Assembly: GCA_030374805.1 (NCBI GenBank)
Contig: JARGSG010000004.1
Span: forward strand, 124,001 to 188,000
Reading direction: 5' to 3'
DNA from: Gracilaria gracilis
Lineage: Eukaryota; Rhodophyta; Florideophyceae; Gracilariales; Gracilariaceae
DNA length: 64,000 nucleotides
This document shows positions 26,521 through 36,671 of the stretch, one piece after another (position 1 is the first letter of the stretch; each line of letters begins with the position of its first letter). The translations under genes were made by a program, and so were the position numbers. Below the pieces are notes generated by a model. The model worked only from the letters and a program-made list of their open reading frames with translations, did not search any database and was not told the DNA's origin.

Positions 26521-26522
26521 TA
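26521..26522. repeat. left TA target duplication
   Basis: TA directly outside the left inverted repeat, matched by TA at 30067-30068, as expected for Tc1/mariner/pogo elements. Confidence 0.85.
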
Positions 26523-26549
26523 CCTTCCTCGGGAGGGCATTGTGGTGCA
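26523..26549 (+). repeat. left terminal inverted repeat
   Basis: 27 bp starting CCTTCCTCGGGAGGGC, an exact reverse complement of 30040-30066. Confidence 0.95.
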
Positions 26550-26874
26550 TAGGGCTAATGTGGTGCACTGAGCCCCTGTAGGTGCATCCAATCTTTGTAG
26601 GTCCTAATAGCCGCAAACCTACCGGACCAGCACTTTGCTGGCTTGGCAGCACCTTCCCCTACACCTCCCCAAGAATTCAGCGCCATCACAGACGCTCCCT
26701 CGTCTCCAAATTCCGTACAACGGCGGACAAAGAACGTAATCATGTTTATATCAATAAATCTATGACATGTTGTTTGAAGTAGTGCACTACGCCCTCAAAA
26801 CCGCTCGCCACAACAAAAACCCTCGCCCATAACATTCGGTACATCGCAGGTTCGGTCAAGGGCTTCGAAACGTC

Positions 26875-29133
26875 ATGGTTACAAGTTCCATGCGACGTCT
26901 CACTCTTCGTCAAAAACGACGACAACTGGAAGAAGAACAAACTCGAAACAACCGACAACGCGCTTTATTGTTGTTGAAAGAGAAGCAGTCGTACCGTGCA
27001 ATTCACAGGGCAACTCAACTGTCCATGGGAACTATAGGCAGGCTGAAGAAAACAATGGAACTTGCAGAGAAAGACAGTATGCCGTATGATGATTACGACT
27101 ATGACCTCAAGCGTGGCCGCAAACCGGTTCTTACATATGTAGAAGAGCGAGCAATCGTTGCGAGGCTTAAAGTCTGCGAGAGCCATGGGTTTGCCGTATC
27201 ACGAGAAGCGCTGAAGTCAGTTGCCGCAGAAATTTCCAATGATGAACGGGAAGGATTCCCAAATGGATTTCCAAGTGACGACTGGGTCCGTGGGTTCAGA
27301 GCGCGCCATCGCGACATAACGTTTCGTAAGATGGAGTCCAGGCAGGGGGCGAAGATAGCAGCTGAGAATCCAGAACATGTGAAGACGTTAGTACAGGCGT
27401 TGAAATATTGCGAAGAGCAGAATCCGGGTATCTTACATGATGCTTCATGCATCTGGAACATGGATGAGACCACGGTCACAATAAACATGACCGAAACGGA
27501 AAAGGGCTTTGTTTCTGCCGACACCAATCATGGTGGACAAAAGATGACCTGCGACTCGATGGGAAGACATCTCACTGCTGTCGTCATTGCTTCCGCAGCG
27601 GGCGACGTATTACCTCCATTCTTCATATTTGCCGGTTGCAATAATATGGATCGTTGGTACCATCCCCTCCCCGCCTCTGAGTTTAAAGATGTGGGTGGTG
27701 TTCCGCATTGGCTCGCATGCCAAGACTGGTTCCCTGATGATGCTTTCGTGACCTGTAGTGAAAATGGGTCTATGACGCAAGATCTTATCCCAATGGTTAT
27801 CGAGCATATAAAAAAGCATGCACCGAAACGCTCTCCGGAAAAGAAACTGCTACTCCTCGTAGACGGGCACAAGTCGAGGAACGGTCATGCTTGGCTCTCG
27901 ATAGCCAAAGAGTCAAACATTGAAGTGATCCAAACACCTGCCAATACGTCACACTTCTTGCAAGCTTGTGATCAGTCCATCAACAAGCAATATAAGGCTG
28001 CCATTCGCGCAACGTTTCGCACATTGGGGAAGATGTCCTTTTTGGACTTCGGAGACATGGCCACAAAGATTAAGCTCGGCACTGCCGGTTTTCGAGCTCT
28101 GACAGGGGATATCGTACGCAAATCCTTCGATGCCGTAGGCTTGTGGCCCATGGATTTTCGATTTCTTGGATGGGCTGAGGAAAAATGGAGTGGTGTTAAA
28201 TCCCCCGAGAATGAAGCAGAGCGTCGTTCTGTCCGTGTGGAACTGAGAAAGCAGTGGAAAGAGATGACGCATGTCTTCGGGCAGCGCCGAGACATCTCTT
28301 TCAAGATTGATCGCCTCGAAAATATCATCACAGCTGGGAATAGCAGAATTCAATACATACTTGAGAAGCGCACACCAACGAAAGTCAAAGTCTGGAAGCA
28401 CCCGTCGGACTACTATGACAGAAGCACACTATCACGTGGTGCTCCAGCTGTGTACCTCACACATGGTCAGCTCATTCAGAAACGTAGGGAGGCGCAAGAA
28501 GCTGCACGTATAGAGAAGGAGCGCAAAGTAAAGTACAAAGAAGAAACAGCTCTGAAGAAGATCCAAGCGGCCGAAAAGAGGAAGCAAAGAAAGGAGGAAC
28601 TTCACGAGAAAAAGCGGAAGGCTGCGGAGGAGAAGGAGCGAAAAATGTCGGAGCGGAAGGCGAAGAAGCAGAAGGCCGAAACAGAGAAGACGTTGAAGAA
28701 ATCCGCCGTGCGGATAGAGCCTGATGAGGTTCGCAAACAGTCAGACAATCATAAGAATGGTGCCATAAAATGCGTGCGAAATGTACGCCTGCCCCTAGGC
28801 GACCTCAATTTGAACAAGTCTGCGGACACAGAGAATGCGAAAGCTCTGCTTCGTGTGGACGTTGATGAAGAGATGCTTAAAGAGAACGCGTTACCGGCGG
28901 AGCACCTCAGAAAAAACGCAACAGTTACCCACGTTCGTGGCTCGTCCGTTGGCGCCAAAAATATGAAGAACGCAAAGAGTCATGACGGCGGTGGCAGTGG
29001 CGGCGGCGGCAGCGGCGGCGTCGGTGGCGGCGGCGGTGGCGGTGGCGGCAGTGGAGGCGGTGACGGAGGAAATGACCAAGTTGCTGCACACACCCTTCTT
29101 CGGCTTCATGAAGTTGAAGAGAAGAGTATTTGA
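26875..29133 (+). CDS. pogo/Tigger-like DDE transposase
   Basis: 752 residues. N-terminal helix-turn-helix of Psq/CENP-B type (about 35-65, SYRAIHRATQLSMGTIGRLK), a second DNA-binding half around 75-160 (TYVEERAIVARL...WVRGFRARH), then the DDE_1 catalytic core: D197 in IWNMDETTV, D330 in LLLVDGHKSRNG and D366 in FLQACDQS, spacing DD35D. After about 530 comes a Lys/Glu-rich coiled coil (KKIQAAEKRKQRKEELHEKK), and near the end an unusual Gly/Ser run (about 705-735) where pogo proteins normally end in an acidic tail. Continuous frame, so possibly functional. Confidence 0.93.
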   Translation: MVTSSMRRLTLRQKRRQLEEEQTRNNRQRALLLLKEKQSYRAIHRATQLSMGTIGRLKKTMELAEKDSMPYDDYDYDLKRGRKPVLTYVEERAIVARLKVCESHGFAVSREALKSVAAEISNDEREGFPNGFPSDDWVRGFRARHRDITFRKMESRQGAKIAAENPEHVKTLVQALKYCEEQNPGILHDASCIWNMDETTVTINMTETEKGFVSADTNHGGQKMTCDSMGRHLTAVVIASAAGDVLPPFFIFAGCNNMDRWYHPLPASEFKDVGGVPHWLACQDWFPDDAFVTCSENGSMTQDLIPMVIEHIKKHAPKRSPEKKLLLLVDGHKSRNGHAWLSIAKESNIEVIQTPANTSHFLQACDQSINKQYKAAIRATFRTLGKMSFLDFGDMATKIKLGTAGFRALTGDIVRKSFDAVGLWPMDFRFLGWAEEKWSGVKSPENEAERRSVRVELRKQWKEMTHVFGQRRDISFKIDRLENIITAGNSRIQYILEKRTPTKVKVWKHPSDYYDRSTLSRGAPAVYLTHGQLIQKRREAQEAARIEKERKVKYKEETALKKIQAAEKRKQRKEELHEKKRKAAEEKERKMSERKAKKQKAETEKTLKKSAVRIEPDEVRKQSDNHKNGAIKCVRNVRLPLGDLNLNKSADTENAKALLRVDVDEEMLKENALPAEHLRKNATVTHVRGSSVGAKNMKNAKSHDGGGSGGGGSGGVGGGGGGGGGSGGGDGGNDQVAAHTLLRLHEVEEKSI

Positions 29134-30039
29134 AGGCATGACTGTTGCTGCTGCTGCTGCTGTTGGTTTTGTTTGTGCTCCAAAGGAAGACTGCAGCAAC
29201 GACGCGTCCAAAGTGTGGATGCTGTGGTCGCACTTGCCGTATTGCCAGACGGACGAGACGGCGCGCGACGAGCGCTTCTTGCGACTTTTGTACGAAGTGC
29301 ACCTCGCCAGCGCCAGGCGATGGGTCGCGCCCAAGTCGTGGCATAAGAGTTGAACAGTGGGCAAGGCGGCGGGCGGAACGGCAAGCGGGGTGGCGGAGAG
29401 CGGGCGGGGCGGCGGTCGGAGCGGCAGGCGAGGCGGTGGGCGGAGCAGCGGGCGGAGCGGCAGGCGGGGCGGCGGGCGGAGCGGTAGGCGGGGTTGCCGG
29501 CGGCGTGCACGGAAACGCGCACGGAGGGGCGTCGACAAGCAGTGGTGGGATGAGCGAGACGGCGGACACGGTGGTAGACGGGGCGGGCGACAGGAAAGAT
29601 GGTGCGCGCGGCGGTGCATCGTGCGCATCCGGTTCAAAGAGTTTGAAGAAGGGGGCGCCGTTGGGCGACTCCTCAGCAAGGAGCTCGAAATGTCAGCGGT
29701 GGCGGCTGTGTGCGCCGGGTGCGCTATGGCGGTGGCATTGTCGGCGGCGGCACGACGTCGTGAGCGTTGTTTGGGCGGAGGGAAGAGGTCGTCGGAAAGA
29801 AGAACGGCGCCGGTGGTGTTGGGTGCGAAAGAATGATGGTGCACCACATTGAGCAGCATTTTACTGAAATCGTTTGTGTGGAGGGCAGCGGACGCGAATC
29901 GGCGCCGTCGTCGCTTGCTTCCTCCGTTCCACTCAAAAGTCTCCCAGAATCGGAAGCCCCCGAACGGTTTTCACTGGGCTAGATTTGTTATTAAAATAAA
30001 GGTTAGGAGCTTGGTGTGTTTTTCTGTCGAAGAAAAGAG
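29134..30039. other. right-hand interior of the pogo element
   Basis: GC-rich segment after the transposase. At 29353-29520 a degenerate 8- to 15-bp tandem repeat (GGCGGGCGGAGC type) opens long Gly/Ala/Arg- or Pro-rich ORFs in several frames. One plus frame (29145-29852) contains two Cys clusters, CGCCGRTC and CDFCTKC, ahead of the repeat. Whether any of this is translated cannot be judged. Confidence 0.4.
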
Positions 30040-30066
30040 TGCACCACAATGCCCTCCCGAGGAAGG
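30040..30066 (-). repeat. right terminal inverted repeat
   Basis: Exact 27-bp inverted copy of 26523-26549, followed by TA. Confidence 0.95.
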
Positions 30067-30429
30067 TAGATGTCGCTCTGTAAAAACTTGCAACTGGCAT
30101 GATATCCTTGTGTGAGATGGTGAATTAACGACCTGCCACGTCTCACACGCGCCGCCAACGCCAGCACACGAGATGCAGAGCGATGCGACGATTCGCCGTC
30201 GCATCGTCGGCGCCGTGTGCGAAGCACCCAATCAATACAGCTCGGGCGGCCCCCAGCGCTAACGATCACACCGCCCTCCCCCTTCTCTGCCCGTGCCACC
30301 GCCGGCGACAACGACGAGTTCGTCGTCTTTGAGTGCGCCTGTGCGTTTGAAACCATATCGACTTCCAACTCTGATCGAGAAGGGCAGCGGGACGTCTCAC
30401 GGTCGTGTGACGCCGCCGCTGCTGTCAAG

Positions 30430-31317
30430 ATGTACTCTTCGGCGGGCGCCGACGCGTCTGCCCAGATCCGACGTCCGGTTCCAATGCCGTCGTTGTCCGC
30501 GTTGAAGGCCGGAATGCCTGGCGCTGCTGCTGCCGCTTGCCAGACTGCTTCGTTCATGTGGCTGTCCACTACCGCCGCGTTTCAGTACCGCTCCGGGGCT
30601 ACGCTGCGGCAGGCGCTGCAGCTGCTGTACGCGCAGGGAGGTGTGAGACGCTTCTACTCAGGACTGGCTCCCACTGTGCTGCATGTGACGCTGTGTCGCT
30701 TTGGGGATACTACTGCTAATAATATGGCTCTCACACTTGCGCCCACGGATAGTCTTCCGCTTAACACGCTGTGTGCAAGCTTTGCGGCCGCCGCTTGGAG
30801 GGCCACTCTGTTGCCATTGGAGACTGTGCGTTCTAACATGCAGGTTAGAGGACCGGACGGTTTCTCGCTCGTTGTCGATCGCTTTCGTAATGCCGGCTTT
30901 GCGGGCTTGTATCGAGGCAGTGCCGCTAGCTTCTCTGCGGGCTTGGTTGGGCATTTTCCGTTCTTCTTTACCGTCAACGTCGTATCTCAAGCGGTTCCAC
31001 TCTCTGAAGATGCTTCATTTCTTGCCACGGTTGGCCGAAATGGCGGCATGGGATTTCTGGCTGCTATGTCGGCTGATATCTTCACAAACGGATTTAAGGT
31101 TTTGGCGAACAACAAGCAGACTTGTGACAAGGGTCTCTCGTACTATGAAGTGGCCCGCAAGATTGTTAAGAGAGATGGTGTCTTTTCGATTGTAACACGC
31201 GGGCTCAAGACAAGAATGCTCTCAAACGGACTGCAGGGAGCTACTTTTGTTCTGCTGTGGAAAGAGATAGAGTCCCGTCTCGTGCGAACAAGATTCAGTT
31301 CGTCTGACCAATCCTGA
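30430..31317 (+). CDS. mitochondrial carrier family protein
   Basis: 295-residue solute carrier of the mitochondrial inner membrane (SLC25 type), built of three repeats. The second repeat has PLETVRSNMQV, a P-x-E-x-x-x-x signature variant, then GFAGLYRGS. The first has GGVRRFYSGLAPTVL but a degenerate signature. The third ends RDGVFSIVTRGLKTRMLSN. The substrate cannot be assigned. The frame is open upstream to 30217; the ATG at 30430 is chosen because the upstream part is Ser/Pro/Thr-rich and falls in the probable leader. The pogo element ends 363 bp upstream, so it may have displaced this gene's promoter. Confidence 0.85.
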   Translation: MYSSAGADASAQIRRPVPMPSLSALKAGMPGAAAAACQTASFMWLSTTAAFQYRSGATLRQALQLLYAQGGVRRFYSGLAPTVLHVTLCRFGDTTANNMALTLAPTDSLPLNTLCASFAAAAWRATLLPLETVRSNMQVRGPDGFSLVVDRFRNAGFAGLYRGSAASFSAGLVGHFPFFFTVNVVSQAVPLSEDASFLATVGRNGGMGFLAAMSADIFTNGFKVLANNKQTCDKGLSYYEVARKIVKRDGVFSIVTRGLKTRMLSNGLQGATFVLLWKEIESRLVRTRFSSSDQS

Positions 31318-31384
31318 TTTGCACTTCGCCCCCATTTGTATGTATCCATGACCGAATCACCTCTCATACTCATTTGTACGCTTT

Positions 31385-31495
31385 CTTGTGTTGGATCAAC
31401 TGTCATACTGAACAGCGCCCGCTTGTGTTGGATCAACTGTCATATTGAACAGCGCCCGCTTGTGTTGAATCAACTGTCATATTGAACAACGCCCG
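31385..31495. repeat. 37-bp tandem repeat, three copies
   Basis: Units at 31385, 31422 and 31459, differing at one to three positions; each starts CTTGTGTTG and ends CGCCCG. Located 68 bp after the carrier stop, probably in its 3' untranslated region. From 31496 to 31796 I see nothing else. Confidence 0.92.
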
Positions 31496-31796
31496 CTTGG
31501 CCTTCTCTGCATATTCTCGTATTGGCTTCCGCGGCATGTCACACACTTTTTTGCTATGCCACCTCCAATCCTTATCAAGTATCGTATGCTGTTTGTGTGC
31601 CGGGTCTGTCGACCTCGGTCAAGCACAGGTGTGTATTGTACCGCATAATAACACAAGGACAAGGCTGGCACATTGATTCTTGCGAGATAGAGACATTCGT
31701 AGCATGTCAACGGTGCCGAAATACGATAACATGCCCCACCAATCCATCGCATCCAGCATTTTGTAAAACAGGCTTTGCAATTGCTTTAAGTTTCTT

Positions 31797-34280
31797 CTAA
31801 AGCTCGTATTCTTGTCCAAGTGCCCGCCATAGAATACGCTCTAGTACATCCGCTTGCTTCAAATAACTTTCTATAGGACTAAGCGTTTCGCTTTCCAGAT
31901 ATTTCGATACCCGTTCTGCCACGTTTGTTATGTTCCGCCGCACCATGCCTACCATTGGCAACAAACTCACGTCACAATCCTCAGCTTTTCTCAACATATC
32001 CGTCACAAGTTCTCTTCTATAGTTATGCCTTGTCGCTTTTAGTATCTCTCGAAATGTTCTCCTCCCCACTTCTGGTCTGCTTTCTAGACATTCTTCCACC
32101 GTTGCGATTGCCACACGCGTCAAAACCTCTCGAAATGCTGTTGGTAACCTTCCGTCAACAAGTGAATCTAGAACAGCGAGAGAGAGTCGAACACAGATCC
32201 CAGGACGACCAAGTCCATCTGAAGCTAGACCAATGAGCGTCTTCGCTTCAACGAGTGGGTCTCGAGAATGTCCTGAGCCACTGTTAGGCTCTCTTCGAGC
32301 ATCCATCACCACTCTATATGCTTGTCTCAGACCTCGGATTGCAAATTTCGCCGATTGATTGTCAAGGTGTTCCTGCAACCCCAAAAGAGTGTCAATTGCT
32401 AAACAGACAAGTTCCAGTGCGCCCTGAGACGCGTGAAGTCCTTGAAATCTTCTTGGACTGACTAACCTCGACTCTTGTATGGCAGTCTTCTCCGTAACCA
32501 GGCGCATTGTTCCGGGCTGGTCGTAGAAGTACAATGGTAGACGGCGGATGGAACCGTCTTTTCGCTGTCCGGCAACAATACACCATTCGGTCATCTCGGC
32601 ACCACTCCCAACTGTAGCCGGTATCAATACGACTGGAAGAGGTCGTGTAGTTATGGGAAGCCCGATAGCCCCGGCATCAGCATCAGCTGCTCCATCGATA
32701 GTGTTCAAAAACGATTTCAGGTCACTCTCCGATGCATTTCCCAACCTCCCCAATAGCTTTGTCATGTCCATCACAGTTCCACCTCCATAACCGATAATCA
32801 CATCTGGACCAAAGTCCGCTACGTCCATCAACGCATTTTTTAGGAGTTCGGTTCGGATTTCCGAGCTAGGGACTGGTATCCCAAAACGCCACTGTATCTC
32901 AAACGGATCCTTGTATTTATCGAACTCAAGTTGTATGAGAAGAGGGTGCAATCGTGATTGATTCCATCCACCGATAAGTAAAATCTTTATAGTACCAGCT
33001 GCTATTTGAGTCATAGACCCGATACACTGCTTGAGCATCTCAAACGAGCCCGCACCTTGTATGAGTCTCATTTTTGAATCGTCTGCCTCGCCTCGTTCGT
33101 ATTTCATTAGGGCTCCAGGGCCTTCGAGAAGTTTCTCAAAACGCTCTTCAACCACGTCGCCCAGGAACCGTTTTTGGTCCTCTTCACTTAGCTTCTTCTC
33201 CCACCCAACTTTGTCGGGAAAAACAGCATGACATCGTTCAACCACCCACCCGTCATCAGTGACATAGTCTGAAGCCAGCTCCATATCGAAACATGCACCT
33301 GCCTTGTCTGAGCTGTCATGCACGGTCATGATTACAATTCTGTACGGGTCGTTCTTGTCGACCAGCACGCCCGTTCGAACAATCCCAGCACTCCGGTCTA
33401 GATCCGTTAAGTACTCCTCACATTCCCTCCGAAGTGCCCGCGTGCTCTCTATTGAGAAGGCAGATGCAGTCGCAACCAAAACCACAACATCTTCGAGTCC
33501 CACGCTGGATATCAACATGTCCAGGGATCTCCGAATTTGATCAGGATCATCCTTCACTTTGAGGCTGCCACCAATCTTCTCCGTTATTGGTGGCGCATTC
33601 TGTGTTTCGAAGTCAAACGCAGAAACCCAATCCGTAACTTCTGGTCTCACAAGTTTTAGAAGAGATAGCTTGTAGGCAAGTTTTGTAAGAAGCTTAGAGC
33701 TGTCACCTCCGTACGGGTCTTCAAGACAGAGGCGCAATTTGGCAGCATGAGAAGTTCGTTCGTGTTCTGTATACGCCTGAGCATCGGCGAATGAAATCCA
33801 TATCTCGTAAAAGTCATCTTTTGCGATCCCTAGCTTGTTCACTCGGAATAAAACGTCACAACGGATCACTCCTTGCTCTGCACAACTATTCCTTGCATAT
33901 TCTGCCAGAATAATTTTCTGCTCTGTGGGATTCAATTTCTCCTTCATCTTCACTCGCAAAATCACAGTGTATGCCCCCTGGGGTAGTACACCACTAAAGT
34001 TCTGTTGGTCATTGTACTGCGTCTCGTTTACAATGGCCTTCTCCCCAGAAGACATGTACAAGACCGCTCGACGTCGCCGCAATTTCGCCAATCTGGTGAG
34101 ATTCCGGTATCCATAGTTCTGAAAAGTCTGCCGACATCGGGAAGCTTCTGATATGCCCCTATTTTGCTTAAAGGGTGTTAAACTCTGCGCAAAACATGTG
34201 ACAGCTTCAGAATTGACTCCGAGAGTCCGCAAACTGTCCTGTCCGAGCTCTCCAAAATTACTCATTGTTGAACTACACAC
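31797..34280 (-). CDS. ABM-ABM-iron-alcohol-dehydrogenase-like fusion protein
   Basis: 827 residues. Residues 1-75 are basic near the end (LTRLAKLRRRRAVLYM) and may be an organelle-targeting segment; a second Met at 76 gives a leaderless form. Two antibiotic-biosynthesis-monooxygenase-like ferredoxin folds follow (about 103-185, YTVILRVKMKEKLNPTEQK; about 263-330). The rest (about 405-827) is an iron-containing alcohol dehydrogenase / dehydroquinate synthase-like fold: the NAD-binding motif GYGGGTVMDMTKLL (about 497-510) and PATVGSGAEMTEW (about 554-566) are kept. Where the family has the metal-binding D-A-L-x-H and two later histidines, this protein has QGALELVCLAID (about 619-630) and GRPGICVRLSL (about 691-701), so the metal site seems lost. 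The role is unknown. Divergent from ETF alpha. Confidence 0.8.
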   Translation of the reverse strand: MCSSTMSNFGELGQDSLRTLGVNSEAVTCFAQSLTPFKQNRGISEASRCRQTFQNYGYRNLTRLAKLRRRRAVLYMSSGEKAIVNETQYNDQQNFSGVLPQGAYTVILRVKMKEKLNPTEQKIILAEYARNSCAEQGVIRCDVLFRVNKLGIAKDDFYEIWISFADAQAYTEHERTSHAAKLRLCLEDPYGGDSSKLLTKLAYKLSLLKLVRPEVTDWVSAFDFETQNAPPITEKIGGSLKVKDDPDQIRRSLDMLISSVGLEDVVVLVATASAFSIESTRALRRECEEYLTDLDRSAGIVRTGVLVDKNDPYRIVIMTVHDSSDKAGACFDMELASDYVTDDGWVVERCHAVFPDKVGWEKKLSEEDQKRFLGDVVEERFEKLLEGPGALMKYERGEADDSKMRLIQGAGSFEMLKQCIGSMTQIAAGTIKILLIGGWNQSRLHPLLIQLEFDKYKDPFEIQWRFGIPVPSSEIRTELLKNALMDVADFGPDVIIGYGGGTVMDMTKLLGRLGNASESDLKSFLNTIDGAADADAGAIGLPITTRPLPVVLIPATVGSGAEMTEWCIVAGQRKDGSIRRLPLYFYDQPGTMRLVTEKTAIQESRLVSPRRFQGLHASQGALELVCLAIDTLLGLQEHLDNQSAKFAIRGLRQAYRVVMDARREPNSGSGHSRDPLVEAKTLIGLASDGLGRPGICVRLSLAVLDSLVDGRLPTAFREVLTRVAIATVEECLESRPEVGRRTFREILKATRHNYRRELVTDMLRKAEDCDVSLLPMVGMVRRNITNVAERVSKYLESETLSPIESYLKQADVLERILWRALGQEYEL

Positions 34281-34507
34281 TTGAAGGCCTCGGCTAGTGC
34301 TTTACATTTGAGTGTCACTCCAAGAAAGTTCAAGCGCAAAGTTTGACGGATTCGAAACTATCGCTCGCCGTCGTGTCGTTGCTCTCTTGCTCATGGCTGA
34401 AAGTCGGAGATTGCGTCACGTGATTGGCTGTATCGATTTGCAGGATTTCGCCCAAAAACCCACTCGGATCTGACAACGGTTTTTCTAAGGCTAGACACCG
34501 ATAGATA
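34281..34507. promoter_or_regulatory. shared divergent promoter region
   Basis: 227 bp between the start codons of the Fe-ADH-like gene (-) and the ETF alpha gene (+). It must hold both core promoters and leaders. No clear TATA element; no motif asserted. Confidence 0.5.
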
Positions 34508-35656
34508 ATGCGTACAAGGGTACCGTTGTACACGCACCACCGCGAGAGGGATAGACACCGAACCAGGTTAACGAAGTTGTTCAAGTCTTGGACTCCGGAC
34601 TCCTTCGCGCAACTTCTCTTCTCCTCAGGTTGTTCATCGAAGGGATCACGGAACCATTCGATTGGATGCATTTCTCTCAGCTTGAGAAGGACGTTTTGCA
34701 TCAAGACAATGAGCGCGACAGCGCTTGTGGTCGGAGATAGTGCATCATTCGCCGTTCGCAGCGCGATACAGGCAGCGAAGGCGTGCGTTGGGTCCGGTAA
34801 GATTGATCTTCTGCTAATTGGAAAGGGTGCCACCGCTGCGGCTGAGAATGCGTCTCAGTGGAGTGCATTAAGCACCGTTTATCCGGTTGAAGAAGAAACA
34901 CCTGCGACGGCTGAATCGGCCACGCCTGTTATTCAGCAACAGATTGTTAACAACAAGTATGGATACTTGATCGCGGCTGCGAATTCCTTCGGAAAGAATG
35001 TCCTGCCTCGAGTTGCTGGTGTTCTCGGCGTGTCTGCGGTTTCTGATATAGTTAAAGTAATTGAGAACGATGTGTTTGTCAGACCGATCTACGCTGGGAA
35101 TGCGCTAGCAACAGTGAAGTGCACGGAGGACGTTAAGGTTCTTACTATTCGACCTACAGCTTTCGAACCAGTCGAAGAGAGCAACAACGGATTACCAGAA
35201 ATCGTAAAAGTTGAAAATGCATCACAAGGTATTCGTTCGCGGTGGATCGGACAAGAGACAAGTGAAAATGCAGGACCCGATTTGACCGCTGCCGATGTGG
35301 TTGTTGCTGGCGGAAGGGGTCTAAAGAGCAAAGAGAACTTCAAAATGCTAAAGGATTTGGCTGAACAGCTTGGCGGAGCGGTCGGCGCAACGCGGGCGGC
35401 GGTTGATTCTGGATATGTTCCAAACGATTTGCAGGTTGGGCAAACTGGGAAAGTTGTCGCACCGCAGCTTTATATTGGTGTTGGGCTGAGTGGCGCGATC
35501 CAACACCTCGCTGGGATGAAGGAGTCAAAGACGATTGTGGCTATTAACAAGGATGCTGATGCTCCTATATTCCAGGTGGCAGACTATGGACTTGTTGCAG
35601 ATCTTTTTGAGGCAGTTCCTGACCTGTGTCAGAAGATAAAGGCTCTTCCAAAATGA
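34508..35656 (+). CDS. ETFA: electron transfer flavoprotein alpha subunit
   Basis: 382 residues with a presequence (about 315 mature). ETF alpha/beta carries electrons from mitochondrial acyl-CoA and amino-acid dehydrogenases to ETF-ubiquinone oxidoreductase. The N-terminal ETF domain begins at about residue 68 ([12 protein letters not shown]). The C-terminal FAD-binding signature is complete: [18 protein letters not shown] followed by [13 protein letters not shown] and [12 protein letters not shown]. The first 67 residues are Arg/Ser/Thr-rich with almost no acidic residues and end [10 protein letters not shown], a good mitochondrial presequence, so the ATG at 34508 is chosen over the internal one at 34709. 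The beta subunit is not in the window. Confidence 0.93.
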   Translation: MRTRVPLYTHHRERDRHRTRLTKLFKSWTPDSFAQLLFSSGCSSKGSRNHSIGCISLSLRRTFCIKTMSATALVVGDSASFAVRSAIQAAKACVGSGKIDLLLIGKGATAAAENASQWSALSTVYPVEEETPATAESATPVIQQQIVNNKYGYLIAAANSFGKNVLPRVAGVLGVSAVSDIVKVIENDVFVRPIYAGNALATVKCTEDVKVLTIRPTAFEPVEESNNGLPEIVKVENASQGIRSRWIGQETSENAGPDLTAADVVVAGGRGLKSKENFKMLKDLAEQLGGAVGATRAAVDSGYVPNDLQVGQTGKVVAPQLYIGVGLSGAIQHLAGMKESKTIVAINKDADAPIFQVADYGLVADLFEAVPDLCQKIKALPK

Positions 35657-36671
35657 GCATCATTCTCGATACACAGCGGTGACCAAGTTCGTCGCTACAT
35701 AATCTGAATGTGAGGCGGGCTGGAAGAGTGCTACGAAAGCATTTCGCGCCTTCACCTTCGATGTTGTGCTTCGACACCTACCAGAGTCGCGTTTCCAGTA
35801 ACTTTCTTTCTATTGATACTAAACATCCTAAGAAACAGTCTATCTTTTTCTCCGTTTCCCCCCCGAACTGGCATACTTTACAGCTTCCAGGCGTTTTGTC
35901 TACAAGTTTTGACTTGGTTAGATCAATGCCGATACCATCCTTGTCATAACGTTTGCAAAGAACTTACATGAATTTCCATAGTTTCCCAAACGTTCACATC
36001 CTCCGGAATGTGAACGAAGGTTATGTGTCTCGCAGCAATATAGACAAGATCAAAAGAAAGAGGGGCGGTCGTTTTGGCATGTTGTCTGGTCGGTGTTGTA
36101 TACGAAGCGTTTGATATTGTCACACTATCACGAGGAAATGAGGAGCACGTGTTAGCTTTAATAATTGACTCGAGCAACCATTAAAACTGTTTTGGAACAA
36201 GAACGAGAACTTTACTTCATGTTTGCATCCACAGAGTCCAGCATCCCCTTAACATGGACGTTGTTTCGAAGCTCCAGGTGCAGCTTCCGACCGCACAGTG
36301 CCTGGAGAAGAAAGTCGAGGCTGGTGGCTTCATTCTTCCTGCTCATTTGATAAGTGTAGATAGATAGCCCTAAAAGTCAGATCACGGAAGCGCCCATCCT
36401 GGCTGTCCAGAGAGGAACGAGACGAGCTTCGAACTTTCAAAGTCGTCTGTCAAGCTGCAGATGGGTATCGAAAATGTGCGGTTTTTCAGGGCCGCCAATT
36501 GTGCTCCGCTGCATCACAGTAGCGGCGCGCCCACCAATCCTCCCATCGGCTGCCACCAGCCGCTACCAACCACCCCCACCCCATCGCCCCGAGCGCTATC
36601 CGCGACGAGACGCAAGTCGTAATAGTCCGTCCCGTCGATCTCGAACGGATCGCGTCACCCGCACGTCAAAA
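35657..36671. other. intergenic spacer and 5' leader of the Rieske gene
   Basis: No supported gene. From 36474 the Rieske frame is open upstream of its chosen start but is Pro/Arg-rich. Confidence 0.45.

Larger units (their letters stand above)
26523..30066 (+). mobile_element. complete pogo/Tigger-like DNA transposon
   Basis: 3,544-bp element with perfect 27-bp terminal inverted repeats, a TA target duplication and one intact 752-residue transposase. A subterminal motif TGTGGTGCA recurs (26541 and 26560 on the left, in inverted form near 29838 and 30040 on the right) and may be the transposase binding site. Intact TIRs and ORF suggest a recent or still active copy. Confidence 0.93.

Noticed and set aside
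28891..29859. 322-codon minus ORF in the pogo element
   Set aside because: Pro/Arg/Ala composition is produced by the GC-rich repeat, and it overlaps the end of the transposase in antisense.
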